64,000 nucleotides of DNA from Ruegeria lacuscaerulensis (GTDB lineage: Bacteria > Pseudomonadota > Alphaproteobacteria > Rhodobacterales > Rhodobacteraceae), in NCBI RefSeq assembly GCF_013034685.1, contig NZ_WQGO01000011.1, forward strand, positions 1 to 64,000, in the 5' to 3' direction. Of this stretch, positions 9,634-18,215 are shown piece by piece. Positions within the stretch are counted from its first letter, which is position 1. Each line of letters opens with the position of its first letter. Both the position numbers and the translations under genes were made by a program. The notes beneath the pieces were generated by a model that worked only from the letters and a program-made list of their open reading frames with translations, had not been told where the DNA came from and made no database searches.

Positions 9634-10533
9634 TCAGTGTTTGGGTGCCTGGCGCAGGGACAATGTGTGTTTTCTGAGCCAGGCCATGAAACCGCGCGGG
9701 TCGGTTTCGAGCAGCTGCATATCTTCGTCCGAGATCGGTTCGCCGATCACGGGGGATTGCGGTTTGTTGCAGGAGCGCACGATTTCATGCAGTAACAGAC
9801 CCTGACGCAGGATCGCTGATAGTTTGTTGGCGATCTGGTAAGCGCGCGAATTGCTGCCTGGGAAGAAGATTGGCACGACCTGAGCGCCGGAGCGGCGGAT
9901 CATTTTGGCAGTGAAGACATTCCATTCCCGCTCAATCGCGGGACCGAACCAGTCATCGGAGGACATCACTACGCCAGAGGGAAACAGTGCGACGACGCCG
10001 CCGTTTTTGAGATGCTCCATGGCTTTGCCGCGCATTTCCAGCATTTTGGCTTGTGCTTCGGGGTCATGCGGGAAGGGCACCGGGATCATGAACGACGTCG
10101 CCGCCTCGTCAAGCCCGGTTAGAACCGAGCGAGTCAAGATGCGGTAGTCGCTGCGCACACGCCCGATCAGTTCGGCGAAGATCATCCCATCGACCATGCC
10201 GTGCGGATGGTTGGCAACCACAACGACCGGCCCTTCCTTTGGAATATTTGCGATTTGCTCCGGCGGGGTGGTCAGGTCAATTCCCATAACCTCGAGCGCA
10301 CCGCCCCAGAACCGTTGCCCTCGATAATACTCGTTCTTCTTTTCGAACTTGTTGACCATGCGCAAAATGGTCAGTTTGCCGGTGCACCATTCGATCGCGC
10401 GGATGGCTGTCGACGTCCACGCATCGTCAAAGGAATTTGCATAGGTCAGAGTTCTACGGTCGTAGATTTCCCCCTGATCCTCGACCCCGTTTACAACCGG
10501 GCCTGTCTTGGTCTCGTGCGTTGTTTCCGCCAA
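9634..10533 (-). CDS. Lysophospholipid acyltransferase family protein
   Basis: This 299-residue protein carries the PlsC-type acyltransferase motif N-H-P-H-G-M-V-D (an H-x4-D box, near residue 108) and a downstream F-P-S-G-V segment (near residue 185) that matches the conserved E/P-G-T-like block III. Such enzymes acylate lysophosphatidate, lyso-ornithine lipid or related acceptors at the inner membrane. The proline-rich block and the C-terminal L-L-H-E-I region resemble hemolysin-like or OlsA-type acyltransferases, but the acceptor cannot be assigned. It lies 39 bp downstream of the HPr gene on the same strand and may be the distal gene of that operon. Confidence 0.82.
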   Translation of the reverse strand: MAETTHETKTGPVVNGVEDQGEIYDRRTLTYANSFDDAWTSTAIRAIEWCTGKLTILRMVNKFEKKNEYYRGQRFWGGALEVMGIDLTTPPEQIANIPKEGPVVVVANHPHGMVDGMIFAELIGRVRSDYRILTRSVLTGLDEAATSFMIPVPFPHDPEAQAKMLEMRGKAMEHLKNGGVVALFPSGVVMSSDDWFGPAIEREWNVFTAKMIRRSGAQVVPIFFPGSNSRAYQIANKLSAILRQGLLLHEIVRSCNKPQSPVIGEPISDEDMQLLETDPRGFMAWLRKHTLSLRQAPKH

Positions 10534-10572
10534 TTCCTGGTCTTCCCGTTCTTGGTCCTGCGGCAGGTGCGG

Positions 10573-10842
10573 TCAGAACCCCTCGCCGAACTTGTCGTTC
10601 ACCAGAGTTTCCAACGCATCGGCCAACGCCTCAGCATCCGGTCCGGACGTCTCGACGTCAATAGTCGTTCCACGCGACGCTGCCAACATCAAAAGGCCCA
10701 TAATGCTGTCACCAGAGGCCGAAAGCCCATCTTTCGACACTTCTGCCTGAGCATCAAACCCTTCCACCACCTCAACCAGTTTGGCCGAGGCACGGGCGTG
10801 AAGGCCCTTTTCGTTAACGATCTTCAAGCTTCGGGTGGTCAT
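10573..10842 (-). CDS. ptsH: HPr family phosphocarrier protein
   Basis: This 89-residue HPr has the active-site histidine His15 in G-L-H-A-R-A-S and a serine at position 46 in S-I-M-G-L-L, the site used by HPr kinase in other bacteria. It receives phosphate from enzyme I of the nitrogen PTS (PtsP, not in this window) and passes it to EIIA components. Its ATG overlaps the EIIA stop in an ATGA junction. The hprK gene lies three genes upstream, which supports Ser46 as a regulated site. The system is regulatory rather than a sugar-uptake PTS. Confidence 0.93.
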   Translation of the reverse strand: MTTRSLKIVNEKGLHARASAKLVEVVEGFDAQAEVSKDGLSASGDSIMGLLMLAASRGTTIDVETSGPDAEALADALETLVNDKFGEGF

Positions 10843-11252
10843 GTATGGTCAATCCGGTCTTCGTCCAATGTCACATTTTGCGCATTGATATATTTTCGTC
10901 CAGCCTCCATCGCCAATCGCACGGCGTCGCCAATCGGCAAATGGCGAGATTTGGCCAGTTTGATCAGCATAGGAAGATTTGCGCCATACAGGATGCGCCG
11001 ATCCTGTGGCGCACAGGCCCGCAGGCTGAGATTCGATGGGCTGCCGCCGAACAGGTCGGTCACGACAACGACGCCGTCGCCAGCATCCACGCTGTCGGCA
11101 GCGGCGCAAATTTCGGCCTGCTTTGCGTTCCGGTCATGATCGGCCTCGATCGAGATTGCGACCAGGCCGGGTTGTTGTCCGACGACATGCTGCATGGCCG
11201 CCAGGTATTCCTGGGCCAATCCACCATGTGCAACAAGTACGATCCCGATCAA
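10839..11252 (-). CDS. PTS EIIA component, mannose/fructose-type fold
   Basis: This 137-residue protein begins M-I-G-I-V-L-V-A-H-G, with His9 the expected phosphoryl acceptor of the EIIA-Man family (in some alphaproteobacteria called ManX or EIIA-Ntr2). V-V-V-T-D-L-F-G-G-S-P-S-N is the family's second signature. No sugar permease (EIIB, IIC, IID) accompanies it, so a regulatory role in the phosphorelay is inferred. The start is a TTG whose last two bases overlap the rapZ TGA (TTGA junction). Confidence 0.9.
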   Translation of the reverse strand: MIGIVLVAHGGLAQEYLAAMQHVVGQQPGLVAISIEADHDRNAKQAEICAAADSVDAGDGVVVVTDLFGGSPSNLSLRACAPQDRRILYGANLPMLIKLAKSRHLPIGDAVRLAMEAGRKYINAQNVTLDEDRIDHT

Positions 11253-12130
11253 TCCGGCCTCACATTCAACAAGCGACGTTCCATTTCGCGGTGCCTAATT
11301 GCCACTTGCTGCCCCTCCTCCGCAAGGGCTTTTGCAACCGCCTCGGCGGTGGCGACCGATCTGTGTTGGCCCCCGGTACAACCAAAGGCAACCGACAGAT
11401 GGGCCTTTCCTTCGGCGCGATAGGCCGGAAGCAGCAGTTTGAGCAAATCGACCACGCGTTCGAAGAACGGTGCATAGCTCGCGTCTGACTGAACATAGTG
11501 CGCCACATCCGGGTTTCGACCATCCTCTGCCCGCAATTCCGGCCGCCAATATGGGTTGGCCAAAAACCGGCAGTCAAACACCATATCCAGCCCGCGCGGC
11601 AGGCCGCGTTTATAGGAAAAGGACTCGATGGAAACCGCCAGATGACGGCCCCCTTTGGGCGCGAACCAGCGTTCTACCTCTTCGCGCAACTGGTGCACGT
11701 TCAACGGGCTGGTGTCGATCAGGGTGTCTGCAATCTCGCGAATAGGGGCGAGCAGTTCCTTTTCCTGTACCACACCAGTTTCAGGGCTGGCATTTGCAGC
11801 GACAGGGTGGCGGCGGCGTGTTTCCGAGAATCGCCGCAACAAGATATCATCCGTACAGTCCAGATAAAGCGTCGTCAGGTCCACTTGCTCCATCCGGCGC
11901 AATTTCGTGGCCAGTTCAATAAATCCAATGGTCGAGAAATCGCGATTGCGCGCATCAATTCCCAGCGCCATCGGTCGGTCCCCTTGTGAGCCGTCCAGCA
12001 GGTGCAGAAGCAATCCCATCGGCAGGTTGTCGATCGCCTCAAACCCCAGATCTTCAAGTACGCGAATCGCGGTTGAACGCCCGGCCCCCGAAGGACCGGT
12101 CACCAGAACGATGCGTCGTTGCCGTGTCAT
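11249..12130 (-). CDS. rapZ: RNase adapter protein RapZ, YvcJ-family nucleotide-binding protein
   Basis: This is a 293-residue P-loop protein with Walker A G-P-S-G-A-G-R-S-T near residue 10. The C-terminal domain contains the conserved F-S-Y-K-R-G-L-P, D-C-R-F-L-x-N-P and G-C-T-G-G-Q-H-R-S-V blocks. In E. coli RapZ binds GlmZ/GlmY RNAs and controls glmS; whether this holds in alphaproteobacteria is not established from sequence. The ATG at 12130 forms an ATGA overlap with hprK; a longer open frame upstream only shadows hprK. The hprK-rapZ-EIIA-HPr order is the usual alphaproteobacterial arrangement. Confidence 0.93.
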   Translation of the reverse strand: MTRQRRIVLVTGPSGAGRSTAIRVLEDLGFEAIDNLPMGLLLHLLDGSQGDRPMALGIDARNRDFSTIGFIELATKLRRMEQVDLTTLYLDCTDDILLRRFSETRRRHPVAANASPETGVVQEKELLAPIREIADTLIDTSPLNVHQLREEVERWFAPKGGRHLAVSIESFSYKRGLPRGLDMVFDCRFLANPYWRPELRAEDGRNPDVAHYVQSDASYAPFFERVVDLLKLLLPAYRAEGKAHLSVAFGCTGGQHRSVATAEAVAKALAEEGQQVAIRHREMERRLLNVRPD

Positions 12131-12597
12131 GTGTTGGGCCATTCCGGGTTCGCGCGTCCCATTTTTAACATCTGGAAGAGTGCTGCGGCCAAATTGGGCA
12201 CGCCGCAGCCCCGTAGCAAGGGAACAGTTTGCCTCAGGGCGCGGATTTCCAACTGGTCGGGTAGTCGGGCCTGTTCTGTTTGATCCATATCCACGAAGTA
12301 GGCGACGGGAACAGGCCCAACGTTGGTGGCGTGCAGCAGGCCGACGCCCCGCGCCTCGATAAATCCGCCGATATTGGGAGCGGCCTCTGCGACGATGTTT
12401 TGGCCGTCCATGCACAACACTACACGGTCGTCGCCCACCAGCCCGGCGCCCAAAGCCATCATTTGCAACGCAAGGCCGGATTTGCCGGACCCCGATGCGC
12501 CGATGATCACAACGCCCAGGCTATTTACGGCAACGCAACTGGCGTGGATGATGGCCTTGTCCTGATTTTCAGTATCAGAGAGGGGCGAGCCACTCAT
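12127..12597 (-). CDS. hprK: HPr kinase/phosphorylase, short C-terminal-domain form
   Basis: This is a 156-residue protein with the P-loop G-A-S-G-S-G-K-S at residues 33-40 and a downstream G-D-D-R-V motif. It corresponds to only the catalytic C-terminal domain of Gram-positive HprK (about 310 residues); the N-terminal domain is absent, as is normal in alphaproteobacteria. It phosphorylates and dephosphorylates Ser46 of HPr. It sits 3 bp after the chvG stop, so it is probably transcribed with chvI-chvG. Confidence 0.9.
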   Translation of the reverse strand: MSGSPLSDTENQDKAIIHASCVAVNSLGVVIIGASGSGKSGLALQMMALGAGLVGDDRVVLCMDGQNIVAEAAPNIGGFIEARGVGLLHATNVGPVPVAYFVDMDQTEQARLPDQLEIRALRQTVPLLRGCGVPNLAAALFQMLKMGRANPEWPNT

Positions 12598-12600
12598 GGG

Positions 12601-14313
12601 TTAAACCGGCAGCCCCACCACAAATCGTGCACCCAACGGGTCCGAGGTGATGTCGGCCTCGGTCGGGCGAATGTTTTCAGCCCAAATCACACCGCCATGC
12701 GCCTCGATGATCTGTTTCGAGATCGCCAGACCAAGGCCCGAATTGTTGCCGAAATGCTCGGCCGGGCGTTGCGAATAGAAGCGTTTGAAGACCTTGGTCA
12801 GCGCCTGTTCGGGAATGCCAGGGCCGGTATCTTCGACCACGATCAGCACGCGGTTTTCGCGCCGCCGCACCCAAACGCGGATTGCATCGTTTTCTTCACA
12901 GAACGAAATCGCGTTGGTGATCAGGTTGACGAAAACCTGCGCCAGACGCGCCTCAAGCCCGTTGATGACAATGGGTTGGCTGGGCAGATCGGTGATATAG
13001 TCGATCCCTTTCGAGCGCGCATCCTCACCCAAATATTGCCCGATATTGCCAAGCAGCTTGAGCAGGTCGAAGGGCTGCTCCTCTTCTTTCACCAGTTCGG
13101 CATCCAGACGCGACGCGTTCGAGATATCGCTGACCAATCGGTCGAGGCGGCGCACGTCGTGTTCGATCACATCCAGTAGCTTGTCGCGCTGATCCTCGCG
13201 CTTGATCATACGCAGGGTGCCAACGGCCGATTGCAAACTGGCCAGCGGGTTTTTGATTTCGTGCGAGACATCGGCTGCGAACTGTTCGTTGGCATCAATC
13301 CGGTTGTAAAGCGCCGTCACCATCCCCCGCAGCGCGCGGCTGAGGCGTCCGATTTCATCCGGTCGCGCCGACAAGTCGGGGATACGAATACGTCCGGGAT
13401 TGACCCCTGTTCCGCGGTCTTTTCCGGTTTCTGCCGCCGCAGCAAGATCGGCAAGTGGGTTTGCAATGGTCGACGCCAGAACAAGGCTGAGCCCAATGGA
13501 AACCAACAGCGCCACGACGAACATTTGCAGGATCCGCTCCTGCTCGCGCCGGGCCAAAGCGTCAATCTCGCCCGCGGGTCCTGCCATGGCGACGGCACCA
13601 ACCGGCACGCCTTCCAGCTGGATTGCCGAGGCCGCGACGATCACCGTCTCACCTGCGTCATCCTTGACTGCCTGAACCTGCGTCTGCCCCTCGAGGGCAC
13701 CGGGAATAATGGCCTGAACCCGTTGCGCCAGCGTCGGAGCGACCCCTTGATCGTCACTGGTGAAAACCCGTGACAAGCCCGTCCAGACCGCATTGAGCGC
13801 GTCGCTGATCAACGTACTGCCTGTCTGAATATCCGCATCAACGCTCAGCAGACCCGGCATTTGTGTCTCACCGCCGCGTGTCCAGCCGATCAGAGTGCCT
13901 GAGCCATCGTAAACAAAGACTTCACCGCCTTCGGGCAGGCTCAACTCGGCCAGAGTATCCTTGACATCCAGCTCTCCGGCATATTCAGACAGGCCAAATT
14001 CGCTTTGTCGCAACTGCGCTTCGAACACGTTACTGACAAGCTGGGCGTCCCCCATCAGGTTCTGCGCGGTTTGCGCAACCTGCTCTTCCCGCGAGTCATC
14101 CAGATACAGCAATCCGGTGACCAACGTAACTAGAGCGATCAGATTGAAGGTGATGATCTTGCGTGCCAGCGGCGAGCCGCGCAGGGCAAACAGGTTGCGA
14201 CGGCTGCGCGTCGCGTTCAGTTCGGCCGCGTCGGCATCCTGCGGGATGACCCAGTCATCCCCCAATACGACATCCCCGTCGCGAAGCTCATTGGCGTGTT
14301 CCGTATCGCGCAC
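12601..14313 (-). CDS. chvG: Sensor histidine kinase ChvG/ExoS
   Basis: This 570-residue inner-membrane sensor has two transmembrane helices (about 53-72 and 265-285) flanking a periplasmic sensing domain of roughly 190 residues. HAMP and DHp segments follow, with the phospho-acceptor His in D-V-S-H-E-I-K-N-P-L. The HATPase region has N-A-I-S-F, D-T-G-P-G-I-P and G-L-G-L-A-I-S motifs. The N-terminal cytoplasmic stretch of about 50 residues is typical of ChvG. In Rhizobiales the system responds to acidity and envelope stress. The start is a GTG. The gene follows chvI by 33 bp and precedes hprK by 3 bp. Confidence 0.93.
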   Translation of the reverse strand: MRDTEHANELRDGDVVLGDDWVIPQDADAAELNATRSRRNLFALRGSPLARKIITFNLIALVTLVTGLLYLDDSREEQVAQTAQNLMGDAQLVSNVFEAQLRQSEFGLSEYAGELDVKDTLAELSLPEGGEVFVYDGSGTLIGWTRGGETQMPGLLSVDADIQTGSTLISDALNAVWTGLSRVFTSDDQGVAPTLAQRVQAIIPGALEGQTQVQAVKDDAGETVIVAASAIQLEGVPVGAVAMAGPAGEIDALARREQERILQMFVVALLVSIGLSLVLASTIANPLADLAAAAETGKDRGTGVNPGRIRIPDLSARPDEIGRLSRALRGMVTALYNRIDANEQFAADVSHEIKNPLASLQSAVGTLRMIKREDQRDKLLDVIEHDVRRLDRLVSDISNASRLDAELVKEEEQPFDLLKLLGNIGQYLGEDARSKGIDYITDLPSQPIVINGLEARLAQVFVNLITNAISFCEENDAIRVWVRRRENRVLIVVEDTGPGIPEQALTKVFKRFYSQRPAEHFGNNSGLGLAISKQIIEAHGGVIWAENIRPTEADITSDPLGARFVVGLPV

Positions 14314-14346
14314 CAGACCCGACTACCTTTGCTTATTCAGTCAAAG

Positions 14347-15051
14347 TTATTCTTCGTTGTACCGATAACCGATGCCGTACAGCGTCTCGATTGCCGAAAA
14401 CTCAGGGTCGGCGGCGCGCATCTTTTTGCGCAGACGCTTGATATGGCTGTCGATGGTGCGGTCATCCACATAGACCTGATCATCATAGGCCACATCCATC
14501 AACTGATCGCGGCTTTTGACGAAACCGGGACGTTGCGCAAGCGCTTGAAGCAGCAAGAACTCGGTCACCGTCAGCGACACATCTGATCCTTTCCAGCTAA
14601 CAGCATGGCGCAGCGGGTCCATCCGCAGTTCTCCCCGCTCCATGACTTTAGCATCGCCAGTGGTTGCAGCGGTGGCATCTCCCGAGGTCGCCTCCTGCCG
14701 GCGCAGCAGCGCGCGGATACGTTCGACCAGAAGACGCTGCGAGAACGGCTTTTTGACATAGTCATCCGCGCCCATCCGCAAGCCCAGAACCTCGTCGATC
14801 TCGTCGTCTTTCGAGGTCAGAAAGATCACCGGCATCTGGGTTTTCTGCCGCAGACGTTGCAACAGGTCCATGCCATCCATGCGCGGCATCTTGATATCCA
14901 GAACTGCCATATCCGGCAGTTTCTTGTTAAATGCGTCCAACGCGGCCTGTCCGTCATTGTACGTCTCGACCTCAAAGCCTTCGGCCTCAAGCGTCATGGA
15001 CACGGACGTCAGAATGTTTCTGTCGTCGTCCACCAATGCAATCTTCGACAT
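14347..15051 (-). CDS. chvI: Response regulator ChvI, OmpR family
   Basis: This 234-residue regulator has a receiver domain with the acidic pocket V-D-D-D (residues 7-10), the phospho-acceptor Asp52 in V-L-D-I-K-M-P, Thr in F-L-T-S and Lys in V-K-K-P-F. It continues into an OmpR-type winged-helix DNA-binding domain (about 130-232). It is the partner of ChvG. Its promoter must lie in the 346-bp gap shared with the divergent pckA gene, so regulation of pckA by ChvI is plausible but not shown here. Confidence 0.94.
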   Translation of the reverse strand: MSKIALVDDDRNILTSVSMTLEAEGFEVETYNDGQAALDAFNKKLPDMAVLDIKMPRMDGMDLLQRLRQKTQMPVIFLTSKDDEIDEVLGLRMGADDYVKKPFSQRLLVERIRALLRRQEATSGDATAATTGDAKVMERGELRMDPLRHAVSWKGSDVSLTVTEFLLLQALAQRPGFVKSRDQLMDVAYDDQVYVDDRTIDSHIKRLRKKMRAADPEFSAIETLYGIGYRYNEE

Positions 15052-15397
15052 CGGGTTAGCCCCTATTCCTGCTCACTCATGCAATATATCGTTATTAGTA
15101 AGGTATTTCTGGCGTTTTTAAGGCCGCGAATCAATCCGTATCTGCGAATCGTGCGATTGTTGTCACACAGATGCGGCAAAAAAGCCGTTAATGTTGCCGG
15201 AAAAGCGCCCTTATTTCGGTCGTGAAAAAAGTGATGGCGCTAAACTTGGACTTGGTTGCGCTAACTGCGTCAAACCCGCCTGTTCATGTCCTGAATGACC
15301 ATGGTAAGACGCGCCCACCCGCCGGTTTTTCCCGGCTAATTGCCCAAATGGCGCATCCGGTCCAATCGCCCTGCGCCGCCACACGGAGAAGACACAC
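15052..15397. other. Divergent intergenic region, chvI / pckA
   Basis: This 346-bp region has no gene I can support. It holds two small hairpins: CGGC/GCCG around 15174-15187, and GCCGG/CCGGC at 15321-15336. The chvI side is AT-richer than the surroundings, as expected for a promoter. A GGAGAAG ribosome-binding site stands before the pckA ATG. It must contain both promoters, but I cannot place -35/-10 boxes with confidence. Confidence 0.6.
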
Positions 15398-16996
15398 ATG
15401 ACATCTGGACGGGTTAACCCGCAATTCCGCCTCGAAGATCAGGGCATCGAGGGTCTGGGCAATGTCTATTACAACTTCATGGAACCGGCGCTGATCGAAG
15501 AAGCGCTGAAGCGCGGCGAGGGTACTCTGGGCAATGGCGGGGCCTTTCTGGTCACCACCGGCAAGTTCACCGGCCGCTCGCCCAAAGATAAACACGTCGT
15601 GCGCACCGACAGCGTCGCTGACCACATCTGGTGGGAAAACAACGCCGAGATGAGCCCCGAAGGCTTTGATGCGCTTTACGAAGACATGCTGGCCCATATG
15701 AAGGGTCGTGACTATTTCGTGCAGGATCTCGTCGGGGGCGCCGACCCGACCTATTCGATCAACGTGCGCATGGTCACTGAACTGGCTTGGCACAACCTGT
15801 TCATCCGCCACCTGCTGCGCCGTCCGGATCGTGAGGACCTGGATGAGTTCACCGCAGATTTCACCGTCATCAACTGCCCAAGCTTTCAAGCCGACCCGGC
15901 AAAGCATGGCTGCCGGTCCGAGACCGTGATCGCGATGAACTTTGACCGAAAGCTGATCCTGATCGGCGGCACCGAATATGCGGGTGAGAACAAGAAATCC
16001 GTCTTCACCTTGTTGAACTACATGCTGCCGGAAAAGGGCGTGATGCCGATGCATTGCTCGGCCAACCATGCCGTTGGCAACCCGGTTGATACGGCCGTGT
16101 TCTTTGGCCTGTCGGGCACGGGCAAAACCACCCTGTCCGCTGACCCGGCCCGCACCCTGATCGGTGATGACGAGCACGGCTGGTCAGATCGCGGCACTTT
16201 CAACTTCGAAGGCGGTTGCTATGCCAAGACGATCAACCTGAACGCTGAGGCCGAGCCCGAAATCTATGCGACCACCAGCAAGTTCGGCACTGTGATCGAA
16301 AACATGGTGTTTGATCCCGAGACCAAAGAATTGGATTTCGAAGACGACTCGCTGACCGCTAACATGCGCTGCGCTTACCCGCTGGAATACATCTCGAACG
16401 CGTCCAGCAGCGCCCTGGGTGGTCACCCCAAGAACATTATCATGCTGACTTGTGATGCGTTCGGCGTGCTGCCTCCGATCGCGCGGCTAACGCCTGCGCA
16501 AGCCATGTATCACTTCTTGTCGGGCTTCACGTCCAAAGTGGCTGGGACCGAACGTGGTATTACCGAACCGCAACCCACCTTCTCGACCTGCTTCGGTGCG
16601 CCTTTCATGCCGCGTCGTCCGGAAGAATATGGCAACCTGCTGCGGGACAAGATTGCTCAGCATGGCGCAACCTGCTGGCTGGTCAACACCGGCTGGACCG
16701 GTGGGGCCTATGGTGTGGGCAGCCGGATGCCGATCCGCGCAACCCGCGCACTGCTGACGGCCGCTCTGGACGGGTCCCTGCGTGATGCCGAGTTCCGCAA
16801 GGATGCCAATTTCGGCTTTGACGTACCCGTTTCGGTGCCCGGCGTCGCCGAGGTTCTGCTGGACCCGCGCCGTACTTGGGATGATCAGGCGGCCTTCGAC
16901 AAACAGGCCGAGAAATTGGTGCAGATGTTTGCCGCGAACTTTGAACAATATCTTCCATTCATAGACGAAGATATCAAAGCCGTCGCAATCGGGTGA
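15398..16996 (+). CDS. pckA: Phosphoenolpyruvate carboxykinase (ATP)
   Basis: PckA converts oxaloacetate and ATP to PEP, CO2 and ADP, the first committed step of gluconeogenesis from C4 acids. The 532-residue protein shows the kinase-1a loop [11 protein letters not shown] (near residue 235), the metal-binding D-D-E-H-G-W segment, and the substrate motif with F-T-G-R-S-P-K-D near residue 55. The length is normal for the ATP-dependent class. It is monocistronic, divergent from chvI and closed by a terminator. PckA next to chvI-chvG is a conserved alphaproteobacterial arrangement. Confidence 0.97.
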   Translation: MTSGRVNPQFRLEDQGIEGLGNVYYNFMEPALIEEALKRGEGTLGNGGAFLVTTGKFTGRSPKDKHVVRTDSVADHIWWENNAEMSPEGFDALYEDMLAHMKGRDYFVQDLVGGADPTYSINVRMVTELAWHNLFIRHLLRRPDREDLDEFTADFTVINCPSFQADPAKHGCRSETVIAMNFDRKLILIGGTEYAGENKKSVFTLLNYMLPEKGVMPMHCSANHAVGNPVDTAVFFGLSGTGKTTLSADPARTLIGDDEHGWSDRGTFNFEGGCYAKTINLNAEAEPEIYATTSKFGTVIENMVFDPETKELDFEDDSLTANMRCAYPLEYISNASSSALGGHPKNIIMLTCDAFGVLPPIARLTPAQAMYHFLSGFTSKVAGTERGITEPQPTFSTCFGAPFMPRRPEEYGNLLRDKIAQHGATCWLVNTGWTGGAYGVGSRMPIRATRALLTAALDGSLRDAEFRKDANFGFDVPVSVPGVAEVLLDPRRTWDDQAAFDKQAEKLVQMFAANFEQYLPFIDEDIKAVAIG

Positions 16997-17003
16997 GAAG
17001 ACA

Positions 17004-17027
17004 GAGGGGCACTTTCGCCCCTCTTTT
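17004..17027 (+). terminator. Rho-independent terminator of pckA
   Basis: GAGGGGC and GCCCCTC form a 7-bp stem with a 6-nt loop, followed by TTTT. It begins 8 bp after the pckA stop codon. Confidence 0.85.
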
Positions 17028-17348
17028 CGCTTGAGGAGTCTCACCGCATCGTGATCACGCATAAGTTGTAATATGCACGTTGTATTTACAATGCCGTTGC
17101 CCGAAGTGTCGGATTGAGGTATCTCACCATGTCATTAGCATGACAAAGCCCGGCGCTTGACGCGCCGGGCAAAACCAAAAAACCTAAGGGCTGCCTGATC
17201 GCACACTCACATTTGCGAATTTGGCCGCCTAATCAAGTACTAAAGAACCAAAAAAGGGGATGAGTGTCAATATGAGACGTGCTGGAAAATTCTGAGACCG
17301 GTATGTTTCTTCCGCTTCATAAACTCGGCGGGCGACACAGGAGACAAC
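17028..17348. other. Gene-free stretch with an orphan GC hairpin
   Basis: Between the pckA terminator and the next gene there are about 320 bp without a supportable ORF. The stretch contains GTCAT-TAGC-ATGAC (17131-17144) directly followed by a perfect 9-bp stem, GCCCGGCGC/GCGCCGGGC (17148-17170), with a 5-nt loop. On the minus strand this stem is preceded by T-rich sequence and followed only by TTTGT, so it would be a weak terminator at best. The part nearest the downstream gene is AT-rich and probably holds its promoter. Confidence 0.5.
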
Positions 17349-17639
17349 ATGACTGAGATTTCGAAACTGACAGAACTTCGCAAGCTGATGCAAAGCATGG
17401 AGCGCACATTGGGGCTGGAGCAACTCTCTCCGGTTGAGCGCGACATCTACTACGCAGCGGAAGAACTGTCGAAGAATGATCAAGAAGTTCGCACATTCGG
17501 TCTTATCGAACACACGCTGGTACAAAGCGTCTCTCGCCCAACGTTTTTCCGGGCGCTGAAATCGCTGGTACAAAAGGGATACCTGTCGCAAAGCGGCAAC
17601 TCAAATCGGGGCCGATATATCGTTCATGCCCCAAGATGA
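17349..17639 (+). CDS. Small winged-helix DNA-binding protein
   Basis: This is a 96-residue protein. Residues 25-90 read as a winged helix: helix 1 around L-S-P-V-E-R-D-I-Y-Y-A-A, the recognition helix S-R-P-T-F-F-R-A-L-K-S-L-V-Q-K-G-Y-L, and a wing with G-N-S-N-R-G-R-Y. The pattern resembles MarR-like or plasmid-replication-type winged helices, and no ligand domain is present. I do not recognise a named family. It ends 33 bp before a membrane-protein gene on the same strand, and the two may form a regulator-sensor pair. Confidence 0.75.
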   Translation: MTEISKLTELRKLMQSMERTLGLEQLSPVERDIYYAAEELSKNDQEVRTFGLIEHTLVQSVSRPTFFRALKSLVQKGYLSQSGNSNRGRYIVHAPR

Positions 17640-17672
17640 TGCCCCCAATGCGCGCGGCGATGGCTGACCATC

Positions 17673-18215
17673 GTGCGCAAATGGGCCTCTGAAACCTTCT
17701 TCGCCTCGTTGGCTTATGTCGTGGCATCATTCCTCACGTTCGAGGTTTTGATGCCGCTGCAAAACCTGTTCTTCCCAGAATATCCAAGCCGGGCCAGTCT
17801 TCTGTTTCTTCCGCATGGCGTGCGGGTTCTTTCTGCATGGTTGTTGGGATGGCGAGCCATCTTCGCGCTGCTGCCAGGTGTTTTCATTGTATTCGCCGTC
17901 ATCGGCGGAGCCGACGTATTTTTACCCAGCCGACTTGCTGCAATAACTATTGCCGTTACGACGGTTCCAGCAGTGTTCTATTTGCTGAAGTGGGCCGGTT
18001 GGGACCTATTCCCACGCAGCGACCGCAAACCCTGCTGGGCTTGTATCATGGGTGTAGGAGTCATCACGTCCTTCCTTGTCTCAGGCCTGACCAATATGGC
18101 TTTTGGCAGCGCCCGCGTTGAATACGTCGCCTATTTGATCGGCGATATCTCGGGTTTGTTCTTCCTTATGCTCGGGCTCTACTTTGCGTTTCGGTTTGCA
18201 GATGGGCGTGCCTAG
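17673..18215 (+). CDS. Integral membrane protein, MASE1-like without output domain
   Basis: This 180-residue protein has about five transmembrane helices. The segment L-L-F-L-P-H-G-V-R-V-L-S-A-W-L-L-G-W-R-A near residues 44-63 resembles the 'P-x-G' signature of MASE1 sensory domains. The closing I-G-D-I-S-G-L-F-F segment resembles their final G-D-x-x-G motif. MASE1 is normally fused to kinase or GGDEF domains; here nothing follows it. The start is GTG. The last four bases overlap the convergent TauE gene. The assignment to MASE1 is from motif resemblance only. Confidence 0.65.
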   Translation: MRKWASETFFASLAYVVASFLTFEVLMPLQNLFFPEYPSRASLLFLPHGVRVLSAWLLGWRAIFALLPGVFIVFAVIGGADVFLPSRLAAITIAVTTVPAVFYLLKWAGWDLFPRSDRKPCWACIMGVGVITSFLVSGLTNMAFGSARVEYVAYLIGDISGLFFLMLGLYFAFRFADGRA

